A DNA stretch of 64,000 bases from Eubacterium sp. (GCA_017430325.1 JAFRNE010000010.1:62001-126000); one strand, 5' to 3'; numbered from the stretch's first letter, positions 1 to 10,130 are shown. Notes: generated from the sequence alone by a model not told the origin. Program-made: numbers and translations.

Positions 1-596
1 TGCAGTCTGCCGTAATCGTAAAGTCTGTAGGTAATATCGCTGCTCTGCTGAGTCTCCAGTATAAGTGTTCCTGCCTTGATAGCGTGAACCGTACCCGGAT
101 CGATCTGGAAGAAATCCCCCTTCTTAACTGAAACCCTCCTGATCAGTTCGTCCCAGCGATCGTTATCGATCATTTCTTTTAACTCTTCTTTTGTTTTCGC
201 ATTATGGCCAATGATTATGGAAGCATCCTCATCGCAGTCGATAATGTACCAGCACTCCATCTTGCCCAGCGAGCCGTTCTCATGAACCGCCGCATAGCTG
301 TCATCCGGATGCACCTGGATACTCAGATCATCATTTGCATCTATAATCTTTGTAAGGAGCGGAAATCTGTCCGAATCATAATTGCCGAACAGCTCTCTAT
401 GCTCATCCCAAAGCTTTGAAAGAAGCACACCGTCATATTCTCCGCCGTCGATCACGCACTCTCCGTCCGGATGCGCACTGACCGCCCAGCATTCTCCGGT
501 ATGATCGCTTGGGATATCATAGCCGAAATCAGTATGAAGACGTCTTCCGCCCCAAAGTACTTCTTTAAAAACAGGTTTTATTCTTAAGATGTCCAT
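1..596 (-). CDS. manA: mannose-6-phosphate isomerase, class I (3' end outside window)
   Basis: The protein would interconvert mannose-6-phosphate and fructose-6-phosphate in the cytoplasm. Reading the minus strand from ATG at 596 gives 198 open codons that run off the window edge, so the C-terminal part is missing. The product starts MDILRIKPVFKEVLWGG and has the zinc-site pattern of type I phosphomannose isomerases: Q and H in IQVHPDD, E in KMECWYI and H in PGTVHAI. It is the last visible gene of a minus-strand unit after the GH130 phosphorylase, 78 bp downstream. The context (epimerase, mannosylglucose phosphorylase, phosphomutase) implies it returns mannose units to glycolysis. Family and role are clear; only the 3' end is unseen. 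Confidence 0.93.
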   Translation of the reverse strand, partial: MDILRIKPVFKEVLWGGRRLHTDFGYDIPSDHTGECWAVSAHPDGECVIDGGEYDGVLLSKLWDEHRELFGNYDSDRFPLLTKIIDANDDLSIQVHPDDSYAAVHENGSLGKMECWYIIDCDEDASIIIGHNAKTKEELKEMIDNDRWDELIRRVSVKKGDFFQIDPGTVHAIKAGTLILETQQSSDITYRLYDYGRL

Positions 597-674
597 CTGT
601 TTTTCCTCTTATGTTTCAACATATATTTCAACTGACGTTTTTGTTCATCAGCTTTCGCCGCTTATCAGGTTCTA

Positions 675-1847
675 TCAGTTCTTCTTCACAAATTCAAGAT
701 TCTTACGGATAAGTTCACATCTCTGCTTTACGCAGTCAACCGAACGAAGCTGATCCTCAGGTGTATTAAATACATAATCCTTAAGCTTATCAAGAGTTGT
801 GGTCGCAACGTGAAGTCTTGTGTCAGAAGAAGCATAATAGATAAATACTTCATCCTTATCATTCACGATGGCGCCATTTGTAAATACAACATTGCTTACA
901 TCACCGACTCTTTCTCTTCCAAGCGGAGCGATAAGGAAACCGCCCGGCTCAGCGATAACCTTTGAAGGATCATCAAGAGCTGTTGCAAATGCATAAATAA
1001 CATATCTAAGTCCGGCAGCTGTATTTCTTACGCCGTGAGCGATATGAATATAACCCTTGTCGGTCTTGATAGGTGTTGCACCCGCGCCGTTCTTAGCCTC
1101 TGTGATTGTGTGATATTTTCTCTTGCTGGTGATGATCTCCTCATCGATAACAGCATGCTCGATATCATCGCAAAGGCCGAAGCCTATTCCTCCGCCGCTT
1201 CCGGTATCGATAAAATCATCCATCGGTCTGGTGTAGAAGGCGTATTTTCCATTAACGAATTCAGGATAGAGAACCACGTTTCTCTGCTGAGGTGAACGCT
1301 TTGTAACAAGGTTTGGAAGCCTCTCCCAGGTCTTCATATCCTTAGTCCTTACGATTCCGGCCGCTGCAACCGCTGCCGAAAGGTCTGCAGTCCTTGTATC
1401 CTTACTCTCAGAGCAGAAGACGCCGTAAATATAACCGTCCTCATGCTTTGTGAGTCTCATATCATAAACATTTGTCTCCTCCGGGCAGGTGTCCGGAAGG
1501 ATGACCGGCTCGTCCATAAACTCGAAGCCGTCAACACCGCTTTCGGAAACCGCAACTCCGAAGAAGCTCTTTCTGTCATTCCCCTCGATACGCGCTACGA
1601 GATAGTATTTTCCATCAAGATATATCGCGCCGGAATTAAATACCGCGTTCACTCCAAGCCTCTCCATGAAATATGGATTGGTCTCAGGATCAAGATCGTA
1701 TTTCCAGAAAAGAGGAATATGCTGTCTTGTCAGAACAGGATATCTCCATCTGTCATAAATACCGTTATAAAACTCAGTCTTCTCATTTTTTCTATATATC
1801 AGAGCCTTGTATCTGCTCAGCTGTCTTTCGTATTCTTTGTTAAACAT
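675..1847 (-). CDS. GH130 4-O-beta-D-mannosyl-D-glucose phosphorylase
   Basis: The 390-residue protein has the length and sequence character of the GH130 subfamily that phosphorolyses 4-O-beta-mannosyl-glucose to alpha-mannose-1-phosphate and glucose, as described for Bacteroides fragilis and Ruminococcus albus. Visible signatures are [20 protein letters not shown] near residue 50, the likely catalytic Asp region [28 protein letters not shown] and a HGVRN block. There is no signal peptide, so it acts inside the cell. The start lies 4 bp after the epimerase gene's stop, with a GGAG-type site in front, and the two are almost certainly co-translated. The epimerase makes its substrate. A mannooligosaccharide phosphorylase of the same family is the main alternative, but pairing with the epimerase favours mannosylglucose. 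Confidence 0.92.
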   Translation of the reverse strand: MFNKEYERQLSRYKALIYRKNEKTEFYNGIYDRWRYPVLTRQHIPLFWKYDLDPETNPYFMERLGVNAVFNSGAIYLDGKYYLVARIEGNDRKSFFGVAVSESGVDGFEFMDEPVILPDTCPEETNVYDMRLTKHEDGYIYGVFCSESKDTRTADLSAAVAAAGIVRTKDMKTWERLPNLVTKRSPQQRNVVLYPEFVNGKYAFYTRPMDDFIDTGSGGGIGFGLCDDIEHAVIDEEIITSKRKYHTITEAKNGAGATPIKTDKGYIHIAHGVRNTAAGLRYVIYAFATALDDPSKVIAEPGGFLIAPLGRERVGDVSNVVFTNGAIVNDKDEVFIYYASSDTRLHVATTTLDKLKDYVFNTPEDQLRSVDCVKQRCELIRKNLEFVKKN

Positions 1848-1851
1848 TTTC

Positions 1852-3015
1852 TTATTCTCCCATTCTTCTGATCACTTCAAAATACATCCTTCCGTTATGG
1901 TACGGGCAGGTCCATTCATCCGCGATAGGCTTTCTGCTTTCCGGAACGCAGTCCTTATTCACATCGCTGTACCATTCAGAACCTTCTCTCTCATCAACTA
2001 AGTATTTCATGATGAAGTCCCAGGTCTTCTCAGCAGCCTCAAGGTATTTCTTATCGCCGGTCTTCTGATAACCATTGATAAATCCGACAACTGTCTCGCA
2101 CTGAACCCACCAAACAAGAGTCTCATCAACTACGCCTTTCTCGCTTTCAGCCGGAAGACGGTCAGTCTTAAAGCAGTCTCGGTAGATCTTCTCGGTAAGG
2201 ATGCCGGTGATGTCTGACATATCGTATTTTGTGCCCTCAGCTCTAAGAACCTCAACAGTTCTGTCGATCAGCCAGGCAGTTTCTATATCATGTCCGAAGG
2301 AATGAAGGTCGATCAGTGAGTTGTAATCCTTGTCGAAGAAAACCTCCATCCTCTCCTTAGCAGGGTTAAAAATCTTATTTCTGAAGATATCAAGTATCTC
2401 CCAGAGCCTCTCCTTCACCTCTTCATCGCTGTTTACGCGGTAAAGCTCGGTGTAGGCCTCCATAACATGAAGAAGAGTATTCATCGTACGGGTCGCCATA
2501 ACACCATTCTCTGAAAGCTTTTCGTTGGACATGGTTCCGAAGGTTCTGGTAAAGGCCTCAAGATAACCCTCTGCATCTCTGCATCTATCCTCGATAGTCC
2601 TAAAGATGCACATCGCTATCTCAAGAGCTTCCTCATCCTTCGCAGCATCGTAATATGATGCAAGCCCATATATCGCAAATGCCAGATTATAGGTATGCTT
2701 CAGATCCTCTTCCGGTTTTCCGTCGTAGGTCACAGACCAGAAAACTCCGCCATTCTCATAGTCGTAGAAAGCCTTCTTCAGGAAATCAAAGGACTGCTTT
2801 GCATATTCCAGATAGCTCTCATCCTTAAGTGTCATATATGCATTTGAAAAAAACCAGAGGATACGGCTGTTAAGTATGCAGCCCTTCTTGGCTTTTTTAT
2901 CGAGTACAAGGTCAAAATCCAGCAGGCCATAGTAGCCGCCGTTCTCCCTGTCGATCATATTTTTCCAAAAGGGTATTACATGCCCTTCAAATTCCCTTTT
3001 CATTGTTTCCAGCAT
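1852..3015 (-). CDS. cellobiose 2-epimerase (AGE superfamily)
   Basis: The 387-residue cytoplasmic protein belongs to the N-acylglucosamine/cellobiose 2-epimerase (alpha6/alpha6 barrel) family, which epimerises the reducing-end sugar of beta-1,4-linked disaccharides, converting mannobiose to mannosylglucose. It begins [17 protein letters not shown] and contains the [11 protein letters not shown] and [10 protein letters not shown] blocks and the conserved histidines in [26 protein letters not shown] and the C-terminal CPYHNGR. Length matches the Ruminococcus albus enzyme (about 389 residues). It lies between the phosphomutase (47 bp upstream) and the GH130 gene (4 bp downstream), which supports disaccharide epimerisation over N-acetylglucosamine epimerisation. 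The AAGGAG site 8 bp before ATG supports the start. Confidence 0.92.
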   Translation of the reverse strand: MLETMKREFEGHVIPFWKNMIDRENGGYYGLLDFDLVLDKKAKKGCILNSRILWFFSNAYMTLKDESYLEYAKQSFDFLKKAFYDYENGGVFWSVTYDGKPEEDLKHTYNLAFAIYGLASYYDAAKDEEALEIAMCIFRTIEDRCRDAEGYLEAFTRTFGTMSNEKLSENGVMATRTMNTLLHVMEAYTELYRVNSDEEVKERLWEILDIFRNKIFNPAKERMEVFFDKDYNSLIDLHSFGHDIETAWLIDRTVEVLRAEGTKYDMSDITGILTEKIYRDCFKTDRLPAESEKGVVDETLVWWVQCETVVGFINGYQKTGDKKYLEAAEKTWDFIMKYLVDEREGSEWYSDVNKDCVPESRKPIADEWTCPYHNGRMYFEVIRRMGE

Positions 3016-3062
3016 TTTTGTGGTACTCCTTCATGCCATTATTTGTACATATCATTCGCCGA

Positions 3063-4781
3063 TTATTCACCCATAAGGTCTTTCTTGATCAGCTGCAGTC
3101 TCTCGTCAGCCTTCTCGGCACTGTCTTCCTTAACACCATAGTAGAACTTGATCTTCGGCTCGGTACCTGATGGTCTGACACAGCACCATGCATTTCCTTC
3201 AAGTTCAAAATACAGTACATTCGAGGTCGGAAGTCCGGTTGAACTCTTCTCTCCGGTTTCCATATCCACTCTTACATCTGTCTTATAATCACGAAAGGCT
3301 GTAACCTTAAGTCCGCCAAGAACCTTAGGTGTATCATTTCTGTAGCTTTCCATACGAGCCTTGATCTGCTCAGCGCCATCTATTCCCTTGCAGGTGAGGG
3401 TATCAAGTCCCTCTTTGAAATATCCGTATTTCTCATAAAGCTTCTGCATTGCATCCCAGAGAGTCATTCCCTGCTTCTTGTAGAAGGCAGCAACCTCGCA
3501 GAGCATCATAACCGCAACTATCGCATCCTTATCACGTGCGTAGGTGCCAGCAAGACAGCCGTAGCTTTCCTCAAGGCCAAATACATAATTATTGCAGCCG
3601 GTCTCATCAAATATCTTTATCTGCTCACCGATATATTTGAAGCCTGTGAGAACCTCGATAAGCTTCACATCATAAGCCTCAGCAAGAGCCTTGGCCATAT
3701 CGGTGGTAACTATCGTCTCAACAAGTGCAGGATTCTCAGGCATCGTGCCCCCTGCTCTTCTTTCACGGAGTATGTACTCGGCGATGAGCATTCCGGACAT
3801 ATTTCCGGTGAAGCTGATATAGCCGCCGTTCACATTATCTCTGCAGTAAACACCAAGTCTGTCGGCGTCAGGGTCTGTAGCAAGAACGATATCAGCCTTA
3901 ACCTCCTCTGCAAGGCTGAGAACCTTCTCCCAGGCCTTTGGATCCTCAGGATTCGGATAAGCAACCGTCGGAAAGGTCCCGTCAGGGATCTTCTGCTCAG
4001 GCTCAACATAAACCTTCTCGAAACCCAGCTCACGGAGAACTCTTCTTACACATACATTTCCGGTTCCGTGAAGAGGTGTGTAAGCAATAACGAATTCCTT
4101 CGCCATCTCGGCGATCACATCCGGATGAATACTCTCTGCCTTAACCTCTGCGATATATTTATCATCAAAATCAGTACCGATCACATTGAAGAGTCCGGCA
4201 CATCTTGCATCATCCTCATCAATGGTCTTAACATCAGCAAAATCAGTAACCTTAGCAACCTCGGCAAGGATTCCCTTGTCATGCGGAGGAACTATCTGGC
4301 CGCCGTCCTCCCAGTAAACCTTGTAACCGTTGTATTCGCGTGGATTGTGGCTGGCAGTAATCATGATGCCGGCGATACATCCAAAGCTTCTTACTGCATA
4401 TGAAAGGTAAGGTGTAGGTCTCAACGACTCAGTAAGATAAGTCTTGATACCATTTGCGTTAAGCACCCTTGCAGCCTCTCTTGCAAACTCAGGTGAGAAA
4501 AGTCTGCTGTCATGGGAAATAGCCACGCCCTTATCCTGACCGCCGCTCTTAATGATATAATTGGCAAGTCCCTGCGTAGCCTGTCTGACTGTATATATAT
4601 TCATTCTGTTGGTTCCGGCTCCGATAACTCCACGGAGTCCTCCGGTTCCGAACTCAAGGCTTCTGTAAAAACGATCCTCTATCTCCTTCTCATCACCCTC
4701 GATGCTTCTAAGCTCTTCCTTTGTCTTTTCATCAAAGTAAGGGTCTTCAAGCCACTTCTTATATGCCTCTCTATAATCCAA
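3063..4781 (-). CDS. phosphoglucomutase / phosphomannomutase
   Basis: The 572-residue alpha-D-phosphohexomutase interconverts hexose-1- and hexose-6-phosphates. The phosphoserine loop is TASHNPREYNGYK (about residues 142-154), the metal-binding loop is DPDADRLG and the sugar-binding loop has GLEESYG; the C-terminal phosphate-binding loop is RPSGTEPKIKFY. The length matches Bacillus PgcA-type enzymes. The start codon appears to be TTG at 4781, seven bases after an AAGGAGG site. As first gene of the mannobiose operon it would convert the mannose-1-phosphate made by the GH130 enzyme to mannose-6-phosphate for ManA; it may also serve glucose-1-phosphate. Sugar preference cannot be read from sequence. 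Confidence 0.9.
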   Translation of the reverse strand: MDYREAYKKWLEDPYFDEKTKEELRSIEGDEKEIEDRFYRSLEFGTGGLRGVIGAGTNRMNIYTVRQATQGLANYIIKSGGQDKGVAISHDSRLFSPEFAREAARVLNANGIKTYLTESLRPTPYLSYAVRSFGCIAGIMITASHNPREYNGYKVYWEDGGQIVPPHDKGILAEVAKVTDFADVKTIDEDDARCAGLFNVIGTDFDDKYIAEVKAESIHPDVIAEMAKEFVIAYTPLHGTGNVCVRRVLRELGFEKVYVEPEQKIPDGTFPTVAYPNPEDPKAWEKVLSLAEEVKADIVLATDPDADRLGVYCRDNVNGGYISFTGNMSGMLIAEYILRERRAGGTMPENPALVETIVTTDMAKALAEAYDVKLIEVLTGFKYIGEQIKIFDETGCNNYVFGLEESYGCLAGTYARDKDAIVAVMMLCEVAAFYKKQGMTLWDAMQKLYEKYGYFKEGLDTLTCKGIDGAEQIKARMESYRNDTPKVLGGLKVTAFRDYKTDVRVDMETGEKSSTGLPTSNVLYFELEGNAWCCVRPSGTEPKIKFYYGVKEDSAEKADERLQLIKKDLMGE

Positions 4782-4925
4782 GGTTAACGCCTCCTTATAT
4801 TTTTACTTTACTTTTTAAGTAAATCTAATTATATTTTTAATACATTATGGCTATTTTGTCAATGCAATATTGAATTTTTCATGTAAAAAACTCACAAATC
4901 CTCATCATTCCTGAGGGCAATAAAA

Positions 4926-4964
4926 AAGGCTTAAAATATTGTTTTTCACAATATTTTAAGCCTT
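4926..4964 (-). terminator. rho-independent terminator after the ktrB-like gene
   Basis: A perfect 16-bp inverted repeat (arms 4926-4941 and 4949-4964, arm AAGGCTTAAAATATTG) with a 7-nt loop lies 25 bp beyond the TrkH/KtrB stop. On the minus strand it is followed by a T-run (TTTTTTATTG). It separates the potassium transport genes from the mannobiose operon. Confidence 0.85.
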
Positions 4965-4989
4965 AAAGTAAATATTTAACTAAATCATG

Positions 4990-6363
4990 CTATCCCACAA
5001 AGAAATCGCCCTTTGCGTAGCTTACCTGATTCTTCGCCCCACTTCCGTAATTAAAGAAGAGAGCCATGGAAATAGGTCCTATACGTCCCAGGTACATGGC
5101 ACATATAATCAGCCATTTACCAAAGGTATTCAGTGTCGGCGTCAGCGCTCTCGAAAGACCTACAGTTGCAGTCGCACTGAACATTTCATACATACCGTCC
5201 ACAAGTGAAACATCATTAGACATGATAAGTGCCACAAGAAATACGAAGGTTACCATGAAGCTGACCGAAATGATCGCTGTTGCCTTATGTATAAGGTCAG
5301 AAGTAAATCTTCTGTTAAATACTGTATTTTCGTTTCTGTTTCTGATGAAAGCAACCGTATTAAGCATCAGAGCGAAGAATGTGATGGTTTTAACACCACC
5401 TGCAGTACCCACAGGCGAACCACCGATAAACATCAGCAGGGAACCGATCGTGCAGCTTCCTTCTGTCAGAGCCTGCTGCGGAACCGCCGCAAAGCCTGCC
5501 GTTCTGAAGGTCACGGACTGGAAGATACTGTTCATGATCTTGTCCGGGAAGCTCATATTTCCAAGGGTTTCCGGATTATCATACTCCATACAGAATACAA
5601 ATATCGCACCGAAGAGTATAAGCACAGCTGTCATTGAAAGAACAAGCTTTGTATGCTCTCCAAGCCTCTTCATCATCGTGATGAATCCAAAGCCCTTCTC
5701 TCTCTTTTCCTTAAGCTTCTTCTGGAAATCAAACCAGACAACATATCCAAGACCGCCCATTATGATCAGGAACATGGTATTGAACATGATCAGCGGGTCA
5801 CTGTTATAATCTATCAGACTGTTTGGTCCGATGATATCGATACCTGCATTACAGAACGCCGAAACCGCAGTAAATACAGAGTACCAGGATCCCCGCCCGA
5901 ATCCGAACTGAGGGATAAATACTATCGAATATATCAAAGCTCCAAACATTTCAACGATGAAGGTTCCAAGGAAAACCGATTTCAGGAATTTCCTGAGACC
6001 GGTCATGGAATTCAGGTTGAATGCATCATGAAGCATTATGGACTGGTACAGTGAGAATTTCTTGTGGATCACAAGCATGAGAACCGAAGTTACCGCTATG
6101 ATTCCAAGTCCTCCAAGCTGGATAAGTATCAGGATGACGATCTTACCAAAGAGACTCCAGTAGGAAAATGTATCCTGCACCACAAGTCCTGTAACACAGG
6201 TTGATGTTGTCGAAGTAAAAAATGCAGTTGTAAGATCAGCACTTCCGCTGCCCGCCTTCGCGATCGGAAGCATCAGAAGTATCGTGCCGATCACTATCGC
6301 TCCAAGAAAGCTGAGCGGTATAAGCTGTGATGATTTAAGTTTGAGTCTGGCTTCGCTGTTCAT
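4990..6363 (-). CDS. ktrB: KtrB/TrkH-type potassium transporter subunit
   Basis: The 457-residue integral membrane protein has the four-fold pore (M1-P-M2) arrangement of the SKT family. P-loop segments with the filter glycine are visible as STTSTCVTGL, SAFCNAGID, SVTFRTAGFAA and SATATVGLSRA, each in a hydrophobic context. It would carry K+ (often Na+-coupled) across the cytoplasmic membrane. Its usual partner is a cytosolic RCK ring protein (KtrA/TrkA); none lies in the window, but the gene directly upstream, 66 bp away, encodes a K+ channel with a C-terminal TrkA-C-like domain. A TGGAG site precedes the ATG. The call is firm at the family level; KtrB versus TrkH naming is by length. Confidence 0.9.
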   Translation of the reverse strand: MNSEARLKLKSSQLIPLSFLGAIVIGTILLMLPIAKAGSGSADLTTAFFTSTTSTCVTGLVVQDTFSYWSLFGKIVILILIQLGGLGIIAVTSVLMLVIHKKFSLYQSIMLHDAFNLNSMTGLRKFLKSVFLGTFIVEMFGALIYSIVFIPQFGFGRGSWYSVFTAVSAFCNAGIDIIGPNSLIDYNSDPLIMFNTMFLIIMGGLGYVVWFDFQKKLKEKREKGFGFITMMKRLGEHTKLVLSMTAVLILFGAIFVFCMEYDNPETLGNMSFPDKIMNSIFQSVTFRTAGFAAVPQQALTEGSCTIGSLLMFIGGSPVGTAGGVKTITFFALMLNTVAFIRNRNENTVFNRRFTSDLIHKATAIISVSFMVTFVFLVALIMSNDVSLVDGMYEMFSATATVGLSRALTPTLNTFGKWLIICAMYLGRIGPISMALFFNYGSGAKNQVSYAKGDFFVG

Positions 6364-6428
6364 TTCAACACTCCACTATGCCATAACACCGGTCTATGAT
6401 ATTGTTCATTCCGGCACATGACCATATT

Positions 6429-7451
6429 TTACACATTCTGGTAAACTATCGTATCCCCTGCCTCGACCCTGACATTATCTTCAGGGAGCACCAGAATATC
6501 ATTTCTGATGATTATCGCAATAGAAACATTATACTTCTCTTCCACTTCTCTGACAGTCATATCGATGTATTCCGAATCATCCTCGACAATAACATTTTCT
6601 GTGCTTCTCTTTCTGCCACCAAGTCCCTTTTTCTTCTCGCTGGCGTTCTGAGCCTTGGTATACTGCTCAACGAAACCGGCAGAGATGATACCTGTAGGAA
6701 TAGCAACCGCACCAACTCCCAGAAAGGTGATCACTACGGCAAGAAATCTTCCAACGAAAGTCACCGGATAGATATCTCCGTAACCAACCGTAAATATAGT
6801 TGCAACCGTCCACCAGATGCCCGAAAGCGCATTTTTAAAAGCTTCCGGCTGTGCATTCTGCTCAACGCTGTAAATACAGAGTGAAGAAGCAAGCATAAGT
6901 ACAAGTATGATAAATATCGATGAAAATATCTGATTCTTCTTCTCCAGCAGGACCTTCGTGATAACGCTGAAGGAGTCATCCTTCGCATTTATCCTGAAGA
7001 GGTGGAATATTCTTACAACTCTGAGCAGTCTGAAAGCCGCAAAGCCTGAAAGGAAGAAGAACGGAAGGATAGTCAGAAGATCGACTATACCATCATAGGA
7101 AACAAGGAATCTCAGCCTTGCCTTCTTCGGTGTAAGCTTCGGATAAAGATATTCCGCCGTCCATATCCTGAGGAAATACTCAACACAGAAGATAAGGACC
7201 GTCACAAACTCGACAACCTTGAACAGCCCCGTATATTCATCAAGCTCCTCAAAGGTTTCAAGAATGAGTGTCGTGATATTCAGAAGAATGGCCACAACAA
7301 TAAAGATATCAAACGCCCTGCTCGGAAGATCTCCTCTCTTACCGATCTGGATGATATCAAATATTCTCTTCTTTCTCGCCTGCTCAGCAGACTTTGAAGC
7401 ATTATCCACTTTTATTTCTTTGGCTGTTTCTGTTTTCTTTTTTCCCGACAT
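6429..7451 (-). CDS. voltage-gated-type potassium channel with C-terminal TrkA-C-like domain
   Basis: The 340-residue protein has an N-terminal charged segment, six hydrophobic segments (about residues 45-245) and a cytosolic tail. The S4 helix has regularly spaced arginines (FRLLRVVRIFHLFR) and the pore carries the K+ filter TVGYGD. The tail (about 270-340) looks like an RCK_C/TrkA-C ligand-binding domain, ending in a pattern such as VEAGDTIVYQN. Similar 6TM channels are known in bacteria, but the attached TrkA-C module next to ktrB is notable. It is likely co-transcribed with ktrB and follows purE by 57 bp. Gating by voltage or by a nucleotide is inference. Confidence 0.88.
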   Translation of the reverse strand: MSGKKKTETAKEIKVDNASKSAEQARKKRIFDIIQIGKRGDLPSRAFDIFIVVAILLNITTLILETFEELDEYTGLFKVVEFVTVLIFCVEYFLRIWTAEYLYPKLTPKKARLRFLVSYDGIVDLLTILPFFFLSGFAAFRLLRVVRIFHLFRINAKDDSFSVITKVLLEKKNQIFSSIFIILVLMLASSLCIYSVEQNAQPEAFKNALSGIWWTVATIFTVGYGDIYPVTFVGRFLAVVITFLGVGAVAIPTGIISAGFVEQYTKAQNASEKKKGLGGRKRSTENVIVEDDSEYIDMTVREVEEKYNVSIAIIIRNDILVLPEDNVRVEAGDTIVYQNV

Positions 7452-7508
7452 CTTTACATGGTCAAAGGGAGAAGTGCAATATGCGCCTCTCCCTGAAAGT
7501 ATTTTTAT

Positions 7509-7997
7509 TTATTCAAATTTAGCGATAACCTCTGCATTTGCCTTCTCTGCAGCCTCTTCCATAGCCTTTCTGTCGGCACGGAGTCTGTCACGCAGTTCAG
7601 GATATTTAACTGCCATGATCTGAAGTGCGAGGTGAGCTGCATTCTTGCCGCCGTTTATCGCAACCGTTGCTACAGGTATTCCGGGTGGCATCTGTACAAT
7701 TGAGAGGAGTGCATCCATACCCTCAAGATTTGATCCTGAAAGCGGAACTCCGATAACCGGCAGAACTGTCTGTGATGCAACTACTCCAGGAAGAGCCGCT
7801 GCCATTCCTGCTGCTGCGATAACGACCTCTGTACCGTCACCGTTGATCTCATTCATAAAATCAGCCAATGCCGCATGTGCTCTGTGAGCAGAGAGGCATC
7901 TAACCTTAACCTCAACGTTATAGCTCTTAAGTATTTCTACCGCAGGCTCAACCTTTGCAAGATCGCTGGTAGAACCCATTATTATTGCTGCCTTCAT
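7509..7997 (-). CDS. purE: phosphoribosylaminoimidazole carboxylase catalytic subunit (N5-CAIR mutase)
   Basis: The 162-residue protein matches PurE: it begins MKAAIIMGSTSDLAKVEPA, has the GSxSD phosphate loop, the SAHR motif, AAAGMAAALPGVVA and the IVQMPPGIPVATVAI strand. It converts N5-CAIR to CAIR in purine synthesis as an octamer. The class I features (GVPLSG..L.GMDALLSIVQMP) suggest dependence on PurK, which is not in this window. One oddity is SAHRAH where most class I enzymes have SAHRTP. purC, the next pathway step, lies 29 kb away on the other strand. Confidence 0.92.
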   Translation of the reverse strand: MKAAIIMGSTSDLAKVEPAVEILKSYNVEVKVRCLSAHRAHAALADFMNEINGDGTEVVIAAAGMAAALPGVVASQTVLPVIGVPLSGSNLEGMDALLSIVQMPPGIPVATVAINGGKNAAHLALQIMAVKYPELRDRLRADRKAMEEAAEKANAEVIAKFE

Positions 7998-8032
7998 TTC
8001 TGTTTACCTTTCCTAGTAAATATTTCGTAGCA

Positions 8033-8443
8033 TTATAATTCGTCATCAAAATCGATATCGCCTTCAGTATCTCCGTCAAACGGGCTGTCGATCATCTCAT
8101 TGACGCGCATTCTCTTCTTATTCTTCATCTCTTCAACTCTGGCATGGATGATTTCCTTAACCTCCATGGTATTCTTGATATTCCTGAGTTCAAGAAACGG
8201 ATTGGACTTGTCAGAAGAAGTAACCACTATACTTCCAACTCCAAAAATCTTCTGTATAAAAGATCTTCTGAGTGACAGGTCTCTGATCCTGTAAAGAAGT
8301 GTCTCCTCATATCTTGTTGTGAAAAAGCCCTGCTGCAGGAAAAGTCTGTCATCCTTGAGCTTATATACTGTAAATGATATAGGAAGTCCGAAATGTCTCT
8401 TTCGATCTCTCCAAACAACGCCCTCTTCTTCCTTCTTAGCCAT
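8033..8443 (-). CDS. bacterial PH-domain (bPH2/DUF304-like) protein
   Basis: The 136-residue soluble protein has the beta-rich pattern of the YdbS/YdbT-type bacterial pleckstrin-homology fold: a strand pair at FTVYKLKDDRLFLQQGFFTTRYEETLLYRIRDL (positions about 24-56), then IFGVGSIVVTSSDKSNPFLELRNI and a helix with VKEIIHARVEEMKNK. The C-terminal 25 residues are strongly acidic. There are no membrane helices, unlike many family members. Function is unknown; a scaffold or stress role is only a guess. It sits 35 bp upstream of purE, with AAGGAGG before its ATG. Confidence 0.7.
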   Translation of the reverse strand: MAKKEEEGVVWRDRKRHFGLPISFTVYKLKDDRLFLQQGFFTTRYEETLLYRIRDLSLRRSFIQKIFGVGSIVVTSSDKSNPFLELRNIKNTMEVKEIIHARVEEMKNKKRMRVNEMIDSPFDGDTEGDIDFDDEL

Positions 8444-8572
8444 CTTTTAACCTCCTTCTGGGGTAGATATACAAAGTAAAATAAAATGATATTTTTACCA
8501 TTATACAGAATTTATAAACCTACTTGTTAAATGTATCATATTTTCCCTGCAAATACTATTATTTTTTTCTTA

Positions 8573-8819
8573 TCATTTCTTCTTGGCACTGTTCTTATTG
8601 GCCGCCGCCTGACGAGGTGCCTCAGCCTTATACTCAGGCGAACCTGTTCTCTTGGCAAATTCATTTATAGCCTTGGCTCTGCCGTCTTCTTACCGTCGAG
8701 AATATCTTTCACCATGCGGATCTTTTCGCCGGCTGTCTCAAGCTCATGCTGCCTCGCAAGAGCTTCTCCCTCATTCTTGATCCAGGTCTTATATTCTTCA
8801 CTGCCTTTTTCATAACTCA
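8573..8819 (-). pseudogene. decayed small gene remnant (truncated and frameshifted)
   Basis: On the minus strand a frame beginning SYEKGSEEYKTW at 8819 runs to a stop near 8680, and a second frame continues it (KAINEFAKRTG to NSAKKK, stop 8573-8575) after a single-base shift around the AAGGCTATAAATG segment. The joined text is a lysine/glutamate-rich, coding-like sequence, but an in-frame stop sits immediately before the first visible residue and no start or ribosome binding site exists. It therefore looks like the tail of a larger lost gene. I do not recognise the family. A sequencing error at the shift would not restore the missing N-terminus. Confidence 0.5.
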
Positions 8820-8862
8820 GTCATCATAGCAGAGGAGGCATAACAAAAGAGCAACAAAGCAC

Positions 8863-8894
8863 AAAAAAGCATCCGACATTCATCGGATGCTTTT
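8863..8894 (-). terminator. rho-independent terminator after ilvC
   Basis: Arms 8865-8876 and 8883-8894 (AAAAGCATCCGA / TCGGATGCTTTT) form a 12-bp stem with a 6-nt loop, 24 bp beyond the ilvC stop. On the minus strand it is followed by a run of T, as expected for intrinsic termination. Confidence 0.88.
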
Positions 8895-8917
8895 GAAAGT
8901 CATATTAATGACAAATA

Positions 8918-9958
<1,041 letters not shown>

Positions 9959-10006
9959 TTAAAATATATATCTTTTTGCTCTGCCGGTTGTCCGCTTTGC
10001 CCGAAT

Positions 10007-10048
10007 AACCCGTCTACGTTGTCTGACAACCCGAGCGATATGTCTGAC
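10007..10048 (-). repeat. 21-bp tandem direct repeat in the ilvC leader
   Basis: Two contiguous 21-bp units (10007-10027 and 10028-10048) share AACCC-N8-TGTCTGAC on the plus strand, that is GTCAGACA-N8-GGGTT on the ilvC strand. Two turns of DNA separate equivalent bases. The block begins at the predicted transcription start, so it could be an operator for a dimeric regulator or an RNA element. Confidence 0.6.
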
Positions 10049-10052
10049 ATGA

Positions 10053-10081
10053 ATATTACACTAATACTTCAGCCCTGTCAA
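10053..10081 (-). promoter_or_regulatory. sigma-A-type promoter of ilvC
   Basis: On the minus strand a perfect -35 TTGACA (10076-10081) is followed after a 17-bp spacer by TAATAT (10053-10058). The predicted start is near 10046, giving a leader of about 100 nt before the ilvC ATG at 9943. Confidence 0.8.
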
Positions 10082-10130
10082 CTGAATATATCATACTTTT
10101 TGCTAATAAACCACTAAATACACATATTTT

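Noticed and set aside
5066..5809. Long plus-strand reading frame of 247 codons opposite ktrB
   Set aside because: It is fully antisense to a well-supported membrane protein gene, has no ribosome binding site and translates to low-complexity text.
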